Assembly (NCBI GenBank): GCA_015654695.1
Contig: JAATGJ010000027.1
Span: forward strand, 1-64,000
Length of the DNA stretch: 64,000 nucleotides
Direction of reading: 5' to 3'
Source: Chitinophagales bacterium
GTDB lineage: Bacteria > Bacteroidota > Bacteroidia > Chitinophagales > Chitinophagaceae
How positions within the stretch are numbered: position 1 is the stretch's first letter; each line of letters starts with the position of its first letter. Position numbers and translations under genes: made by a program. The notes under the pieces were generated by a model. That model saw nothing but the letters and a program-made list of their open reading frames with translations. It did no database searches and was not told the origin of the DNA. Below are positions 1 to 9,075 of this stretch, piece by piece.

Positions 1-231
1 AAAAGTTGGATTGTGCATTTTTTCAACCAGCAGTATTTTACCATTTGCGGTCATTATTATAAAACCTGACAGGACTTTTGCGTTGATATCATTTACAAAA
101 ACAACGGGGTTCCGGTATAATGTTGCCCGGTAATGAGCATTGTACTATCATCTTACATCTCATTCGGGCCGGTTAAAATACTATTGTATAAACAGCAGAA
201 CTTTTATATTTTACAACTCTTAATTTTACTT
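1..231. other. Left edge, mostly unassigned; possible edge of a minus-strand gene
   Basis: No complete gene is visible. On the minus strand one frame is open from position 144 to the window edge (48 codons, in-frame TAG at 145-147), with an ATG at 52-54 and a protein-like reading that includes GKILLVEKMHNPTF. This could be the start of a gene leaving the window on the left, or chance. The plus strand carries the likely promoter of the following lipoprotein gene. Confidence 0.25.
184..212 (+). promoter_or_regulatory. Candidate Bacteroidota-type promoter for the first lipoprotein
   Basis: TTG at 184-186 and TATATTTT at 205-212 are separated by 18 bases, close to the known Bacteroidota pattern TTG-N(17-23)-TAnnTTTG, with T for G at the last position. 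The ATG follows at 232. The region is AT-rich, so the match is suggestive only. Confidence 0.35.
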
Positions 232-642
232 ATGAAAAACCCCTTGTTTCTTATCCCGTTCATACTTCTTCTGGCTGGTTGCGAAAAGACAATTGAAAAA
301 ATAAAGGAAGATGCAATCATAAAAATTATGACGGAGGGGCAGTGGGCTATTACCAGTTTTGCCCGGAACAGCTCCGATATTACTACCAGTTTTACCGGTT
401 ATAAATTTCAGTATTACAGCAACAAAACCGTTGATGCTATAAAAAACGGTATAGTAGAAAAAACCGGCACCTGGGATGGAGATGGGGCAACCATGACAAC
501 ATGGGCCAATTTCACAGGTGCAACCACCCCTTTAAACCTCATTAACGGAAGCTGGCATATTGATAACAGCGGCCTGACTTATGTAGAAGCTTCACATACT
601 ATTACCGGGGAAATCAAGACCATGCGCCTGGACAAACAATAA
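232..642 (+). CDS. Small lipoprotein, lipocalin-like size
   Basis: This encodes 136 residues starting MKNPLFLIPFILLLAGC, a signal peptide with a lipobox (LAGC), so Cys17 is the predicted lipidation site and the product is anchored in an envelope membrane. The frame is open further upstream to 133, but the ATG at 232 is chosen because only it places the signal peptide at the N-terminus. The mature part alternates short polar and hydrophobic strands (for example GQWAITSF, TGTWDGDG) as in small beta-barrel lipocalin-like lipoproteins common in Bacteroidota. That family call is inference; no catalytic motif is seen. It lies upstream of the PKD/T9SS genes but is separated by 226 bp without a gene, so it need not be cotranscribed with them. 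Confidence 0.75.
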   Translation: MKNPLFLIPFILLLAGCEKTIEKIKEDAIIKIMTEGQWAITSFARNSSDITTSFTGYKFQYYSNKTVDAIKNGIVEKTGTWDGDGATMTTWANFTGATTPLNLINGSWHIDNSGLTYVEASHTITGEIKTMRLDKQ

Positions 643-868
643 CCTGATTTCTGAACAGTTTTCACAATTAATCCCTGCTTGCCCGCTTATTTCAACACAA
701 TGGGATAAACAATGCCCTATTTCCTTTAATTTCTTATACTCGGAAAACTAATTTTTCGTTTATATAAGTCCGGGAATAGTTTTTGCTGATAGGAGGCCCC
801 GGGGACGCCGGATTAAATCCAAAACACTGAGAACTACTTTATATACTACTCTTACGAAAGCTATCGCT

Positions 869-3800
869 GTGTTCGTAATCTCATTGACCACTGCAGTTAC
901 TGTTTTTGGTCAAAATCCTGTTGCTAATTTTACAGCATCTCCTTTAGCTGGTTGTTCGCCGCTTATTGTCAATTTCCAGGACCTTTCTACCGGCACCCCC
1001 ACATCATGGAGCTGGGATTTTGGCAATGGTAATACCTCAACCCTGCAAAACCCTATTGCCACTTATTTTGTTCCCGGGGCTTATACTATAACATTAACGG
1101 CGACCAATGCTAATGGCAGTAATACACTTACCCGTTCACAATACATTACTGTTTATGATATACCTGCTGTAAACTTTTCTGTTGATAACCAGAATGGTTG
1201 TTTCCCTTTAAGGGTACAATTCACGGATCTTTCGACGCCCGGAGCAGGAAATACTAACGTGACATGGCTATGGGATTTCGGCAATGGTAATATTTCCACT
1301 TTACAAAACCCTTTGCATACATATACTGCTGCAGGATCTTTTACTGTTACCCTCAGGGTTATCAATGATAAAGGATGTATAAAAACGATCAGCCTGCCAA
1401 ATTATATCAATGTAACACCAGGCGTAGCCGCAGGCTTTACTAATACACAACCGGTAACATGCCAGGCGCCGGCTGATATTACTTTTACCAATACATCAAC
1501 AGGACCGGCAGTTTTATCCTGGCAATGGGATTTTGGTGATGGCAACACTTCAACACTTCAAAACCCCGTGAATACTTATACTGTTGCAGGCAATTATACT
1601 GTTACTTTAGTTACTACCAGCAGCGCAGGATGCCAGGATACTGCCCGCTCTGCCATAACAATCGGTGGCATCGCTACAGATTTCACCATGCCTGATTCGG
1701 TTTGTACGAATGCCATCGCAGCATTTACCAATACTTCAACCCCCGCCCCGGTAAGTTCGTTCTGGACTTTTGGAGATGCTGGCACTTCCACGCAGATCAA
1801 TCCTTCTCATGTATATACAACGCCCGGAAATTATACTATACACTTATATAATACTTACGCGAATTGTATTGATTCGGTCACAAAGAATATCGTTGTCACT
1901 CCTTTGCCGGTTGCAGATTTTACGGCTCCTATAACCTCGAAATGTGAACCGGATCTAACCGTTAATTTCCAGGATCTGTCCACCGGCGCTGTTAGCTGGC
2001 AATGGAATTTTGGTGATGGCAATACTTCCACTCTTCAAAATCCTTCGCATACCTATACTGCTTATGGCTCGTATCCAGTAACATTGATGGTAACTAATAT
2101 GTATGGATGTACTGATACTCTTACAAGACCCAATTACATTACTATCCGAAGAGCCGTAATCAATATTCCGGGGTTACCGGCAAGAGGTTGTATTCCTTTC
2201 ACTTTTGTATTCAACCCGAATATAACATCAGTTGATGCTATAACGTCTTATCAATGGTCTTTTGGCGATGGCAATACATCCGCTGCATCAAATCCTACAC
2301 ACACTTATCCAACACAGGGAACCTATACTGTTAAACTCATTATTACCACCAGCAGCGGCTGTACCGATTCCATAGTTATCAATAATGCAATAAGGGTAGG
2401 TTCAAAACCTGTAGCTGATTTTTCTGCAATACCGATACCTGTTTGTGCTTACCAGCCCGTACAATTCACCGATCTCTCTGTGCCGGCTGATGAATGGTTA
2501 TGGAATTTTGGTGATGGAGCTACATCTCTGATACAAAACCCATCACACACTTATATTGATACGGGTTATTTTTCTGTAACGCTTATTGCAGCTAATAATG
2601 GTTGTGCCGATACTATTGTGCGAACCAATTACACACGGGTATTACCACCCATCGCCCGGTTTATATCGGCAGCCAATTGTTCTAACAGGTTGCAGTTTAC
2701 TTTCACTGATCAATCAATAGGGCCGGTATCGTGGTCCTGGGATTTTGGCGATGGTAGTCCTGTGTCCACACTGCAAAATCCGGTACATACCTTTCCTGCT
2801 TTGGGGCCATATAACGTAACGCTTACAGTTACCAATGGAAGTTGTTCACATGCTGTAACACATATCATACAAACAATAGATCAGAACCCTGATTTTACGG
2901 TCAATGCAAGCCCGGTATGCAGGGGTATTCCTTCTACTTTTACTCCTGTATTCGCTTTACCGGGAACCATTTCTTCTTTAACCTGGAATTTTGGTAATGG
3001 TATTCAGATCAACACCGGGGTCGCCCCCATTAATTATCAATATACTGCCAGCGGAACTTACTCTGTTACACTTATTGCAACCGACCTCAATGGATGCCGG
3101 GATTCTATAACAAAAAATAATATTATCCGGGTCAATGGACCCTATACACAATTTAATGGCATCAACTTATCCGGTTGTACGGGTCTTACTACCACATTCA
3201 ATGATCTTTCATTAACTGACGGGGTCAATCCTATAACCAACTGGTACTTTGATTTTGGAGATGGTAACACGCAAAATTTTACTGCGCCTCCCTTTCAACA
3301 TACGTATAATGCAACAGGAGTTTTTTCTGTGAAATTAAGAATAACAGATGCTTCAGGTTGTTCTGACAGCCTGACCCGTCTGAACATGATCACCATTACA
3401 GACCCGGTTCCCGATTTTGTTTCTGCAGACACATTAGCCTGCCCGGGGTCAGTTGTTAATTTCACCAATACTTCTGTAGCTGTAGGTTTCAGCAGCTCCT
3501 GGGATTTTGGTGATGGCAATACCTCTTTACTTGCTTCACCCGTTCATAGCTATACAGCCACAGGATTATATACAGTTAAGCTTTACATTACGGATTCTTT
3601 TGGATGTACTGATTCAGTTATAAAAAATAATTATATCCGTGTTGAGAGACCTGTTGCAAGCTTTACTGTCAGTGATTCGATCGGTTCCTGTACACCATTA
3701 GAAGTTCAGTTTACCAACACTTCTACTTATTATACCGGTACATTATGGGATTTTGGAACCGGGGAGGGTACATCAACAGTAATTAACCCGGTACATTATT

Positions 3801-5185
3801 ATTCCATACCCGGCACATACAGGGTACGATTATTCATTAGCAGCCCGGGCGGATGCTATGATTCCGCCTTTATCAATATCGTTGTCAATGATACCGCAGG
3901 CTCACGTATTGACTATACGCCTGTGGCGGGTTGTAACCCTTTAACGGTAAATCTGAATACAGTAACAACAGCCGTCATTCAATCTTATTTCTGGGATTTT
4001 GGTGATGGCAATACTACTACTACCATTGCGCCTAATGTCACGCATATTTATACCTCTTTCGGAAATTTTGTACCCAAGGTGATCATGCTTGACCCTGCAA
4101 ACTGCCTGATACCGCTTACTGGTATTGATACCATTAAGATTATAGGGGCCAATCCGGATTTTGGTATTACTCCGGGTCTTCTATGCGATTCAGGGTTTGT
4201 CAGCTTTAGCGACTCAACAACAACCAGTGATGCGGTCATCGGTTATAACTGGACATTTGGGGATGGAGGAACTTCAACCGTTCAAAACCCGGTACACAAC
4301 TATACTACTCCGGGTATTTTTGATGTATCACTTACCGTACAAACACAAAGTGGTTGTCAGAATTCAATCACAATTCCGGCAGCAGTGAGAGTAGTATTGC
4401 GGCCATTGATTGGCATTACCGGGAATGCAGAGATATGTGTAAATGATTCCATTTTGCATGCAGGAGTTTTTTTACGGCCTGATACTTCTGTTGTTAACTG
4501 GGCATGGACATTTCCCAATGGCAATAGTTCAACTCTTCAAAATCCGCCATACCAGGTTTATAATGTTGCGGGCAACTTTGCGGTAACCGCTATTTCTACC
4601 AACAGCAGCGGTTGTAAAGACACTGCAACCCAAAATTTCATTGTTAATCCGTTGCCAACAGTTACAATGCCCGCGCAAATGACAATACAGGCCGGCTTTC
4701 CTGTACAGATACCGGCTACTTATTCTGCAGGAGTAAACAACTGGGTATGGACTCCTGCAACTGATTTGAGCTGCGCTAACTGCCCTACGCCTGATGCTGG
4801 TCCGAAATTCAATACTACTTACCGTGTTGATTTTTCCGACCTGAATGGTTGCCGCAATTCCGATACCATCCTGGTCCTTGTAGTTTGTAAGGATAACAAC
4901 CTGTTTATACCCAATACATTTTCACCCAATGGGGATGGCAGCAATGATGTCTTTTATCCAAGAGGAAGAGGACTTTATTCAATTAAAGTATTACGGGTAT
5001 TTAACCGCTGGGGTGAACTAGTGTTTGAAAAAAGAGATTTCCCTGTGAACAATGCAGCATCCGGGTGGGATGGAACATACAAAGGGAAAAAACCACAGGC
5101 AGATGTATATGTTTACCAGGCAGAAGTTTTTTGTGATAACGGAGCATTACTAAAACTGAACGGAAACGTCGCACTCATATTATAA
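869..5185 (+). CDS. Giant PKD-repeat surface protein with T9SS type B sorting domain
   Basis: 1438 residues. Fifteen PKD-like modules can be counted from their W-x-FG-(D/N)-G signatures followed by a NP-x-H-x-Y-type turn, from about residue 15 to 1300. The last roughly 90 residues (PNTFSPNGDG, then FNRWGELVFE and GWDGTYKGK) are the gliding-motility-type C-terminal domain (CHU_C, TIGR04131), the T9SS type B sorting signal. The product should cross the outer membrane through the T9SS and stay on the surface as an adhesin-like stalk. The start is unclear: the open frame begins with GTG at 869, giving a signal peptide without basic residues, yet the frame continues upstream without a stop and adds a basic segment; AGGAGG lies at 791-796. 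A non-ATG start near 812-827 is possible. The PorP/SprF gene follows after 10 bp. Confidence 0.93.
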   Translation: MFVISLTTAVTVFGQNPVANFTASPLAGCSPLIVNFQDLSTGTPTSWSWDFGNGNTSTLQNPIATYFVPGAYTITLTATNANGSNTLTRSQYITVYDIPAVNFSVDNQNGCFPLRVQFTDLSTPGAGNTNVTWLWDFGNGNISTLQNPLHTYTAAGSFTVTLRVINDKGCIKTISLPNYINVTPGVAAGFTNTQPVTCQAPADITFTNTSTGPAVLSWQWDFGDGNTSTLQNPVNTYTVAGNYTVTLVTTSSAGCQDTARSAITIGGIATDFTMPDSVCTNAIAAFTNTSTPAPVSSFWTFGDAGTSTQINPSHVYTTPGNYTIHLYNTYANCIDSVTKNIVVTPLPVADFTAPITSKCEPDLTVNFQDLSTGAVSWQWNFGDGNTSTLQNPSHTYTAYGSYPVTLMVTNMYGCTDTLTRPNYITIRRAVINIPGLPARGCIPFTFVFNPNITSVDAITSYQWSFGDGNTSAASNPTHTYPTQGTYTVKLIITTSSGCTDSIVINNAIRVGSKPVADFSAIPIPVCAYQPVQFTDLSVPADEWLWNFGDGATSLIQNPSHTYIDTGYFSVTLIAANNGCADTIVRTNYTRVLPPIARFISAANCSNRLQFTFTDQSIGPVSWSWDFGDGSPVSTLQNPVHTFPALGPYNVTLTVTNGSCSHAVTHIIQTIDQNPDFTVNASPVCRGIPSTFTPVFALPGTISSLTWNFGNGIQINTGVAPINYQYTASGTYSVTLIATDLNGCRDSITKNNIIRVNGPYTQFNGINLSGCTGLTTTFNDLSLTDGVNPITNWYFDFGDGNTQNFTAPPFQHTYNATGVFSVKLRITDASGCSDSLTRLNMITITDPVPDFVSADTLACPGSVVNFTNTSVAVGFSSSWDFGDGNTSLLASPVHSYTATGLYTVKLYITDSFGCTDSVIKNNYIRVERPVASFTVSDSIGSCTPLEVQFTNTSTYYTGTLWDFGTGEGTSTVINPVHYYSIPGTYRVRLFISSPGGCYDSAFINIVVNDTAGSRIDYTPVAGCNPLTVNLNTVTTAVIQSYFWDFGDGNTTTTIAPNVTHIYTSFGNFVPKVIMLDPANCLIPLTGIDTIKIIGANPDFGITPGLLCDSGFVSFSDSTTTSDAVIGYNWTFGDGGTSTVQNPVHNYTTPGIFDVSLTVQTQSGCQNSITIPAAVRVVLRPLIGITGNAEICVNDSILHAGVFLRPDTSVVNWAWTFPNGNSSTLQNPPYQVYNVAGNFAVTAISTNSSGCKDTATQNFIVNPLPTVTMPAQMTIQAGFPVQIPATYSAGVNNWVWTPATDLSCANCPTPDAGPKFNTTYRVDFSDLNGCRNSDTILVLVVCKDNNLFIPNTFSPNGDGSNDVFYPRGRGLYSIKVLRVFNRWGELVFEKRDFPVNNAASGWDGTYKGKKPQADVYVYQAEVFCDNGALLKLNGNVALIL

Positions 5186-5195
5186 AGATGGAAGA

Positions 5196-6230
5196 ATGAC
5201 AATGAAAGAAACAATAAAAAAAATAATGATGATGAGTTTGCTATGGCTTGCGTCATGCTGTATTTGTTTGCATTCATTTTCACAGGACATTCATTTCTCT
5301 CAATTTTTCGAAGCGCCTCTTCTGCGCAATCCTTCACTGGCCGGCATCTTTACAGGAGATATACGTGTACAAGCGGTTTACCGGGATCAATGGAACAGTG
5401 TAACCAATGCTTATAAAACCGGCTCCCTAAATGGTGAGTATAAAATGCCGGTTGGCAAAGCATATGATTTTGTAACGATAGGCATGCAGGTATTATATGA
5501 TCGTGCCGGAACTATCGGGTGGACGTCTGTACATGCTTTACCAGCACTGAATTATCATAAAGCATTGAGCGCTGACCGTAACCGTTATTTATCGCTTGGC
5601 TTTATGGGCGGATTGGTACAGCGAAGTTTTGATGTCTCAAAAATGACTACGAACAGCCAGTATAACGGAACAGGGCTGGGAGAAAACATTACCAACTCCA
5701 GCTATAGTTATTTAGATGGCAGTGTTGGCCTGAGCTATAATTCTGATCTTAAAGACAATCCCAATAACAATTTTTTTATCGGGGCTGCTTATCACCATTT
5801 CAATCGGCCCAATAATTCATTCTATCGTGACCCGAATATTGAGCTCCACCCTAAATGGGTTTTTTCAGGTGGCTTACGTTTCGGCGTTGGTGATTACGCC
5901 TATATGACTTTACAGGCGGATCATTCAAGGCAAGGAGCCTTTAATGAAACAATAGGCGGAGCCATGTACGGCTTAAAAATAGGCGGTGATCCCGAACAAC
6001 CTGATTATGTCATTCATGCAGGAACCTTTCTCAGGTGGAATGACGCGCTGATCCCCGCTATCAAACTTGATTACAACCCATTCTCCTTCACGCTTAGCTA
6101 TGACGTAAATATCTCCAAACTGAAGCCTTCCAGTTATGGTCGCGGAGGTTTTGAGTTATCACTATCTTACATTGGCTTCCTGGACCGCGACAAATCCACC
6201 TCTAACTCCACCCTTTGTCCCCGTTTCTAA
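5196..6230 (+). CDS. PorP/SprF-family T9SS outer-membrane protein
   Basis: 344 residues with an N-terminal signal peptide ending near CLHSFSQ, followed by the family's DIHFSQFFEAPLLRNPSLAGIF signature (FSQF...P...NPA/SLAG) and long amphipathic beta-strands to a final barrel strand (FELSLSYIGF). PorP/SprF-like proteins are outer-membrane barrels associated with surface retention or secretion of T9SS type B substrates; SprF for SprB is the known example. The gene starts 10 bp after the PKD/type B protein, so the two are almost certainly cotranscribed and the barrel is the predicted dedicated partner. A second such pair occurs on the minus strand at 25585-30291. Confidence 0.95.
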   Translation: MTMKETIKKIMMMSLLWLASCCICLHSFSQDIHFSQFFEAPLLRNPSLAGIFTGDIRVQAVYRDQWNSVTNAYKTGSLNGEYKMPVGKAYDFVTIGMQVLYDRAGTIGWTSVHALPALNYHKALSADRNRYLSLGFMGGLVQRSFDVSKMTTNSQYNGTGLGENITNSSYSYLDGSVGLSYNSDLKDNPNNNFFIGAAYHHFNRPNNSFYRDPNIELHPKWVFSGGLRFGVGDYAYMTLQADHSRQGAFNETIGGAMYGLKIGGDPEQPDYVIHAGTFLRWNDALIPAIKLDYNPFSFTLSYDVNISKLKPSSYGRGGFELSLSYIGFLDRDKSTSNSTLCPRF

Positions 6231-6354
6231 ATCAGTGATTTAAACAGAAATTTTTGTTAATGACGGCAATTTACCACGTATAAATACCTGATTAACAGTT
6301 GCCCTTCCTTTTTTATGGCAAAGTATTTGAACATTAATAAAAAACATTCTACTA

Positions 6355-6723
6355 TTGGGAAATAAAAGTAAATTTGAGACGTTGAGACAAGTTTTACCCA
6401 TACTACTTCTTACATTTTTTATATCCTTTTGTGCAAATGGACAGGTGTCACGAACTCCTAACCCTGATGCACCAGGAAAGGTTGTAAAATTATATCCTAA
6501 CCCAGCTACTTCATTTATCACATTAGAATTACAAAAGAATTATCAGAAAGGGCTTACCGTAGTAGTGTATAATTTTTTAGGCAAAAAAATGTATGAAAGC
6601 CAGGGCGTATCTGACAAGACAACTATAACACTTAATGATTTTACACGCGGAGTTTATATCTATCATCTTACCGATCAAAGCGGCAAAGTATTAGATACCG
6701 GTAAATTCCAGGTCTCCCGCTAA
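6355..6723 (+). CDS. Minimal T9SS type A sorting-domain protein
   Basis: 122 residues from a TTG start at 6355. A signal peptide (hydrophobic ILLLTFFISFC, ending near NGQ) is followed almost directly by a T9SS type A C-terminal domain: KLYPNPATSFITLEL, then VVYNFLGKKMYE and a closing GVYIYHLTDQSGKVL strand. Hardly any passenger lies between the two, so the mature protein consists of little more than the sorting domain. Such domains normally direct a larger cargo through the T9SS and are cleaved on export. This may be a small surface protein in its own right or the remnant of a larger cargo gene. It is transcribed in the same direction as the PorP/SprF gene, 124 bp downstream. The non-ATG start makes the exact N-terminus uncertain. 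Confidence 0.8.
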   Translation: MGNKSKFETLRQVLPILLLTFFISFCANGQVSRTPNPDAPGKVVKLYPNPATSFITLELQKNYQKGLTVVVYNFLGKKMYESQGVSDKTTITLNDFTRGVYIYHLTDQSGKVLDTGKFQVSR

Positions 6724-6748
6724 TCTTCCTCTTCTATGTTTACTCTTA

Positions 6749-7921
6749 TCAAATTACCTGTATAATAAGATACTTAAGGTAATGTGTGTTTTCCATTCCC
6801 CAAATAACAGGATGATCTGCGGATTGTGTTTGAAAAACAACCTGCCTGGTTTTTCTCCTGGCATCTTTAGCCGCCATATCAATGATCTGCAGGAATAATT
6901 CAGCGTTCACCAGGTTAGTACAGGAAGAAGTCACTAAAAACCCCCCGGGTTTTACCAGCTTCATACCTCTCAGGTTAATTTCTTTATACCCTGTAATTGC
7001 TTTTTGAAGGGTCTCCCGGCTTTTTGTAAAAGCCGGTGGATCCAGCATCACTACATCATATTGCCTGCCATCTTTTACCCATTGCTTTAATACATCAAAT
7101 GCATTGGCAGTCTGAAAACGGCAACTATTTTGTAATCCGTTAAGTTCGGCATTCCTGTTGGCCTGCTGAACGGCATTTTCTGAAATATCCAGTCCCAGCA
7201 CTGATTTAGCGCCATAATGTGCAGCATGTATTTCAAATGTACCGGTATAAGTAAAGACACCTAATACCTCAGCGCCTTTCACAATATGCTGAATAGCCCT
7301 GCGGTTATCCTGCTGATCCAGGAAATAACCTGTCTTTTGACCATTTTCTATATCCACATAAAACTGCAATCCATTTTCTTTGATGATGATCTTTGTATCA
7401 AACGGATCAGATAAAAAACCTTTATATTGGGGTAATCCTTCCAGTTCTCTTACAGGCACATCATTACGTTCATAAATTCCTTTAGGTTTAAATATTTCGT
7501 TCAGGGCCTTTACAATGGCGGGTTTCCATACATCTATGCCAAGCGCCAGGGTTTGAATAACAAAATAATCATTGAACTTGTCAATGATCAGTTGCGGCAA
7601 TGAATCAGCTTCACCAAACACCAACCTGCAATTTTCTGTATAACCGATCCTTTTCCTGTATTCCCAGCATTGAGCAATCTGGTCATGAAAGAATTGTTCA
7701 TTTATCTCTGCATTCTTGTCCCTCGTCAGCAGCCGCACCAATATTTGTGACTTCGGGTTGATATAGCCTTTGCCCACAAATTTTTTATCGTGCGTAAATA
7801 CCTCAACTGTTTCACCGCCATTTACTTGCCCTTCCACCTTTTCCACTTCATTATTAAATATCCAGGGATGCCCGTTAACTATGCGTTGCGCTATTTTTTT
7901 CCGTAATCCAACTTTAATCAT
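6749..7921 (-). CDS. rlmI: Class I SAM-dependent rRNA methyltransferase, RlmI-like, with PUA domain
   Basis: 390 residues. An N-terminal PUA domain (about residues 2-75, including HPWIFNNEVEKVEG) binds RNA. A central adapter domain is followed by a Rossmann-fold methyltransferase with a SAM-binding motif (GVFTYTGTFEIHAA, about 221-234; LGLDIS with the acidic ribose-binding residue) and a MLDPPAF motif at 292-298 of the RlmI/RlmK-type m5C family. RlmI methylates a cytosine of 23S rRNA in E. coli; the same role is expected but the exact target is inferred. The conserved cysteine-containing loop appears as TSSCT at about 331-335. The gene is divergent from the lipoprotein gene at 8014. A candidate -7 box lies directly in front of its ATG. 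Confidence 0.9.
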   Translation of the reverse strand: MIKVGLRKKIAQRIVNGHPWIFNNEVEKVEGQVNGGETVEVFTHDKKFVGKGYINPKSQILVRLLTRDKNAEINEQFFHDQIAQCWEYRKRIGYTENCRLVFGEADSLPQLIIDKFNDYFVIQTLALGIDVWKPAIVKALNEIFKPKGIYERNDVPVRELEGLPQYKGFLSDPFDTKIIIKENGLQFYVDIENGQKTGYFLDQQDNRRAIQHIVKGAEVLGVFTYTGTFEIHAAHYGAKSVLGLDISENAVQQANRNAELNGLQNSCRFQTANAFDVLKQWVKDGRQYDVVMLDPPAFTKSRETLQKAITGYKEINLRGMKLVKPGGFLVTSSCTNLVNAELFLQIIDMAAKDARRKTRQVVFQTQSADHPVIWGMENTHYLKYLIIQVI

Positions 7922-7925
7922 GGCG

Positions 7926-7933
7926 CAAAAGTA
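7926..7933 (-). promoter_or_regulatory. Candidate -7 box (TACTTTTG) of rlmI
   Basis: On the minus strand TACTTTTG matches the Bacteroidota -7 consensus TAnnTTTG exactly and ends five bases before the rlmI ATG, which would give an almost leaderless mRNA. No clear TTG element is found at the expected upstream distance, so only half of the promoter is supported. Confidence 0.45.
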
Positions 7934-7964
7934 GGTAATTAGAAAGCATACCTTCCTTAGGGTA

Positions 7965-7994
7965 TTGTCAGGAAAAAAATATAAATTACTTTTA
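7965..7994 (+). promoter_or_regulatory. Candidate promoter of the two-lipoprotein operon
   Basis: TTG at 7965-7967 and TACTTTTA at 7987-7994 are spaced by 19 bases, fitting the Bacteroidota TTG-N(17-23)-TAnnTTTG pattern with one mismatch (A for final G). The ATG of the downstream gene follows 19 bases later at 8014. Confidence 0.45.
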
Positions 7995-8013
7995 AAACCA
8001 CAACGAACCAGGC

Positions 8014-9075
8014 ATGAAATCTCCCCTTATAACTCTTACCCTCCTACTCGTATCCGCTGCTTTCACGTCATGCCGTACGTTGAATACAACACAAACAACA
8101 GTTGTAAAAAGATTTGCCGTGACCGCTAAACAGTCTTCCGATCTGCCTTATAAAATAATCTATAATTACTACTCCATTAAATTCAAAAGAAGGCAACTGA
8201 TACCCGAAAACTATGTTACGGGAGATACAGAAAAAGAAGAGCTGGATCGGCTGGCGGAAAATGTGATCGCAAGAATAGAAGAGATCAGGGATGATTACTA
8301 TCATGACCTTAAAACCGCCAGTGAAATAAAGACAGTATATGAATTACTGGAAACATATATCATCTCACTGGAAAAATTATCTGCTGATAAATATGCAAAA
8401 GATTTTGAAAAGCGGTCCGTTGAAATGGGGGCTAAAATGAATGGCCTTGTGACCAAACTAAATGCTTCTCCGAAAACAAAGATCGGTTTGTCATTAAATC
8501 CGGGTGAGTGGCTTTCCTCTTTTATAACCATGCATGGACGTATAAAACTGAAAACACAGCAGGCTGCCCTGCTGAAGGAATACCTGACACAGGCAGATAC
8601 CCTGGTACAGGCTATTAACCGCAATTACCAGGAGATACAGGTGCCCGTCATGAACTCATGGTTCGAGGAAGAAAAAGGAATGATCAGGGACCAATTCAAA
8701 CGGAGCATCGCCCCTTATCTCCAAAACCTTAACCGGCATCCTGACAGCGCAACAACTGTTGTAGCCATAGAATTCTACTCTAAAATAAATCCTGTCTATT
8801 ATGAACTTACAGAAGAGATATTTAGAAATCAACTGCTGATCCAGGAAACAGCTTCGCTGATGAACAACCTGGCCATTACCCACCAATCCATGAAGGCTAT
8901 GTTTATATCCGGCAATAACTGGTTCAGCGTAATGGAAGAAGTGGATGGATTAAAAGAAAAATTTTTTATAATAAAAGACCTTTTTGACAAAGGAGGCCAG
9001 GAAAAATTCTCTTTCTTCAAAAACTTTTTAATGCAAAATGAAAAACCTGTTAAAAATATTTTTATTAAGCAGTAG
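8014..9075 (+). CDS. Helical lipoprotein of unknown function
   Basis: 353 residues. The N-terminus MKSPLITLTLLLVSAAFTSC is a lipoprotein signal peptide with Cys20 as the predicted lipidation site. The rest is mostly charged alpha-helix, with long heptad-like stretches around residues 70-150 (for example EELDRLAENVIARIEEI) and 180-220, suggesting an extended coiled-coil or helical-bundle envelope protein. I do not recognise the family and see no catalytic motif. Its 3' end overlaps the next lipoprotein gene by 38 bp in another frame, implying translational coupling and a shared job. A plausible promoter lies at 7965-7994. Confidence 0.75.
   Translation: MKSPLITLTLLLVSAAFTSCRTLNTTQTTVVKRFAVTAKQSSDLPYKIIYNYYSIKFKRRQLIPENYVTGDTEKEELDRLAENVIARIEEIRDDYYHDLKTASEIKTVYELLETYIISLEKLSADKYAKDFEKRSVEMGAKMNGLVTKLNASPKTKIGLSLNPGEWLSSFITMHGRIKLKTQQAALLKEYLTQADTLVQAINRNYQEIQVPVMNSWFEEEKGMIRDQFKRSIAPYLQNLNRHPDSATTVVAIEFYSKINPVYYELTEEIFRNQLLIQETASLMNNLAITHQSMKAMFISGNNWFSVMEEVDGLKEKFFIIKDLFDKGGQEKFSFFKNFLMQNEKPVKNIFIKQ

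Noticed and set aside
1153-4388. Minus- and plus-strand frames inside the PKD gene
   Set aside because: They are short shadows of the repeated PKD sequence in other frames, with no ribosome site or protein motif.
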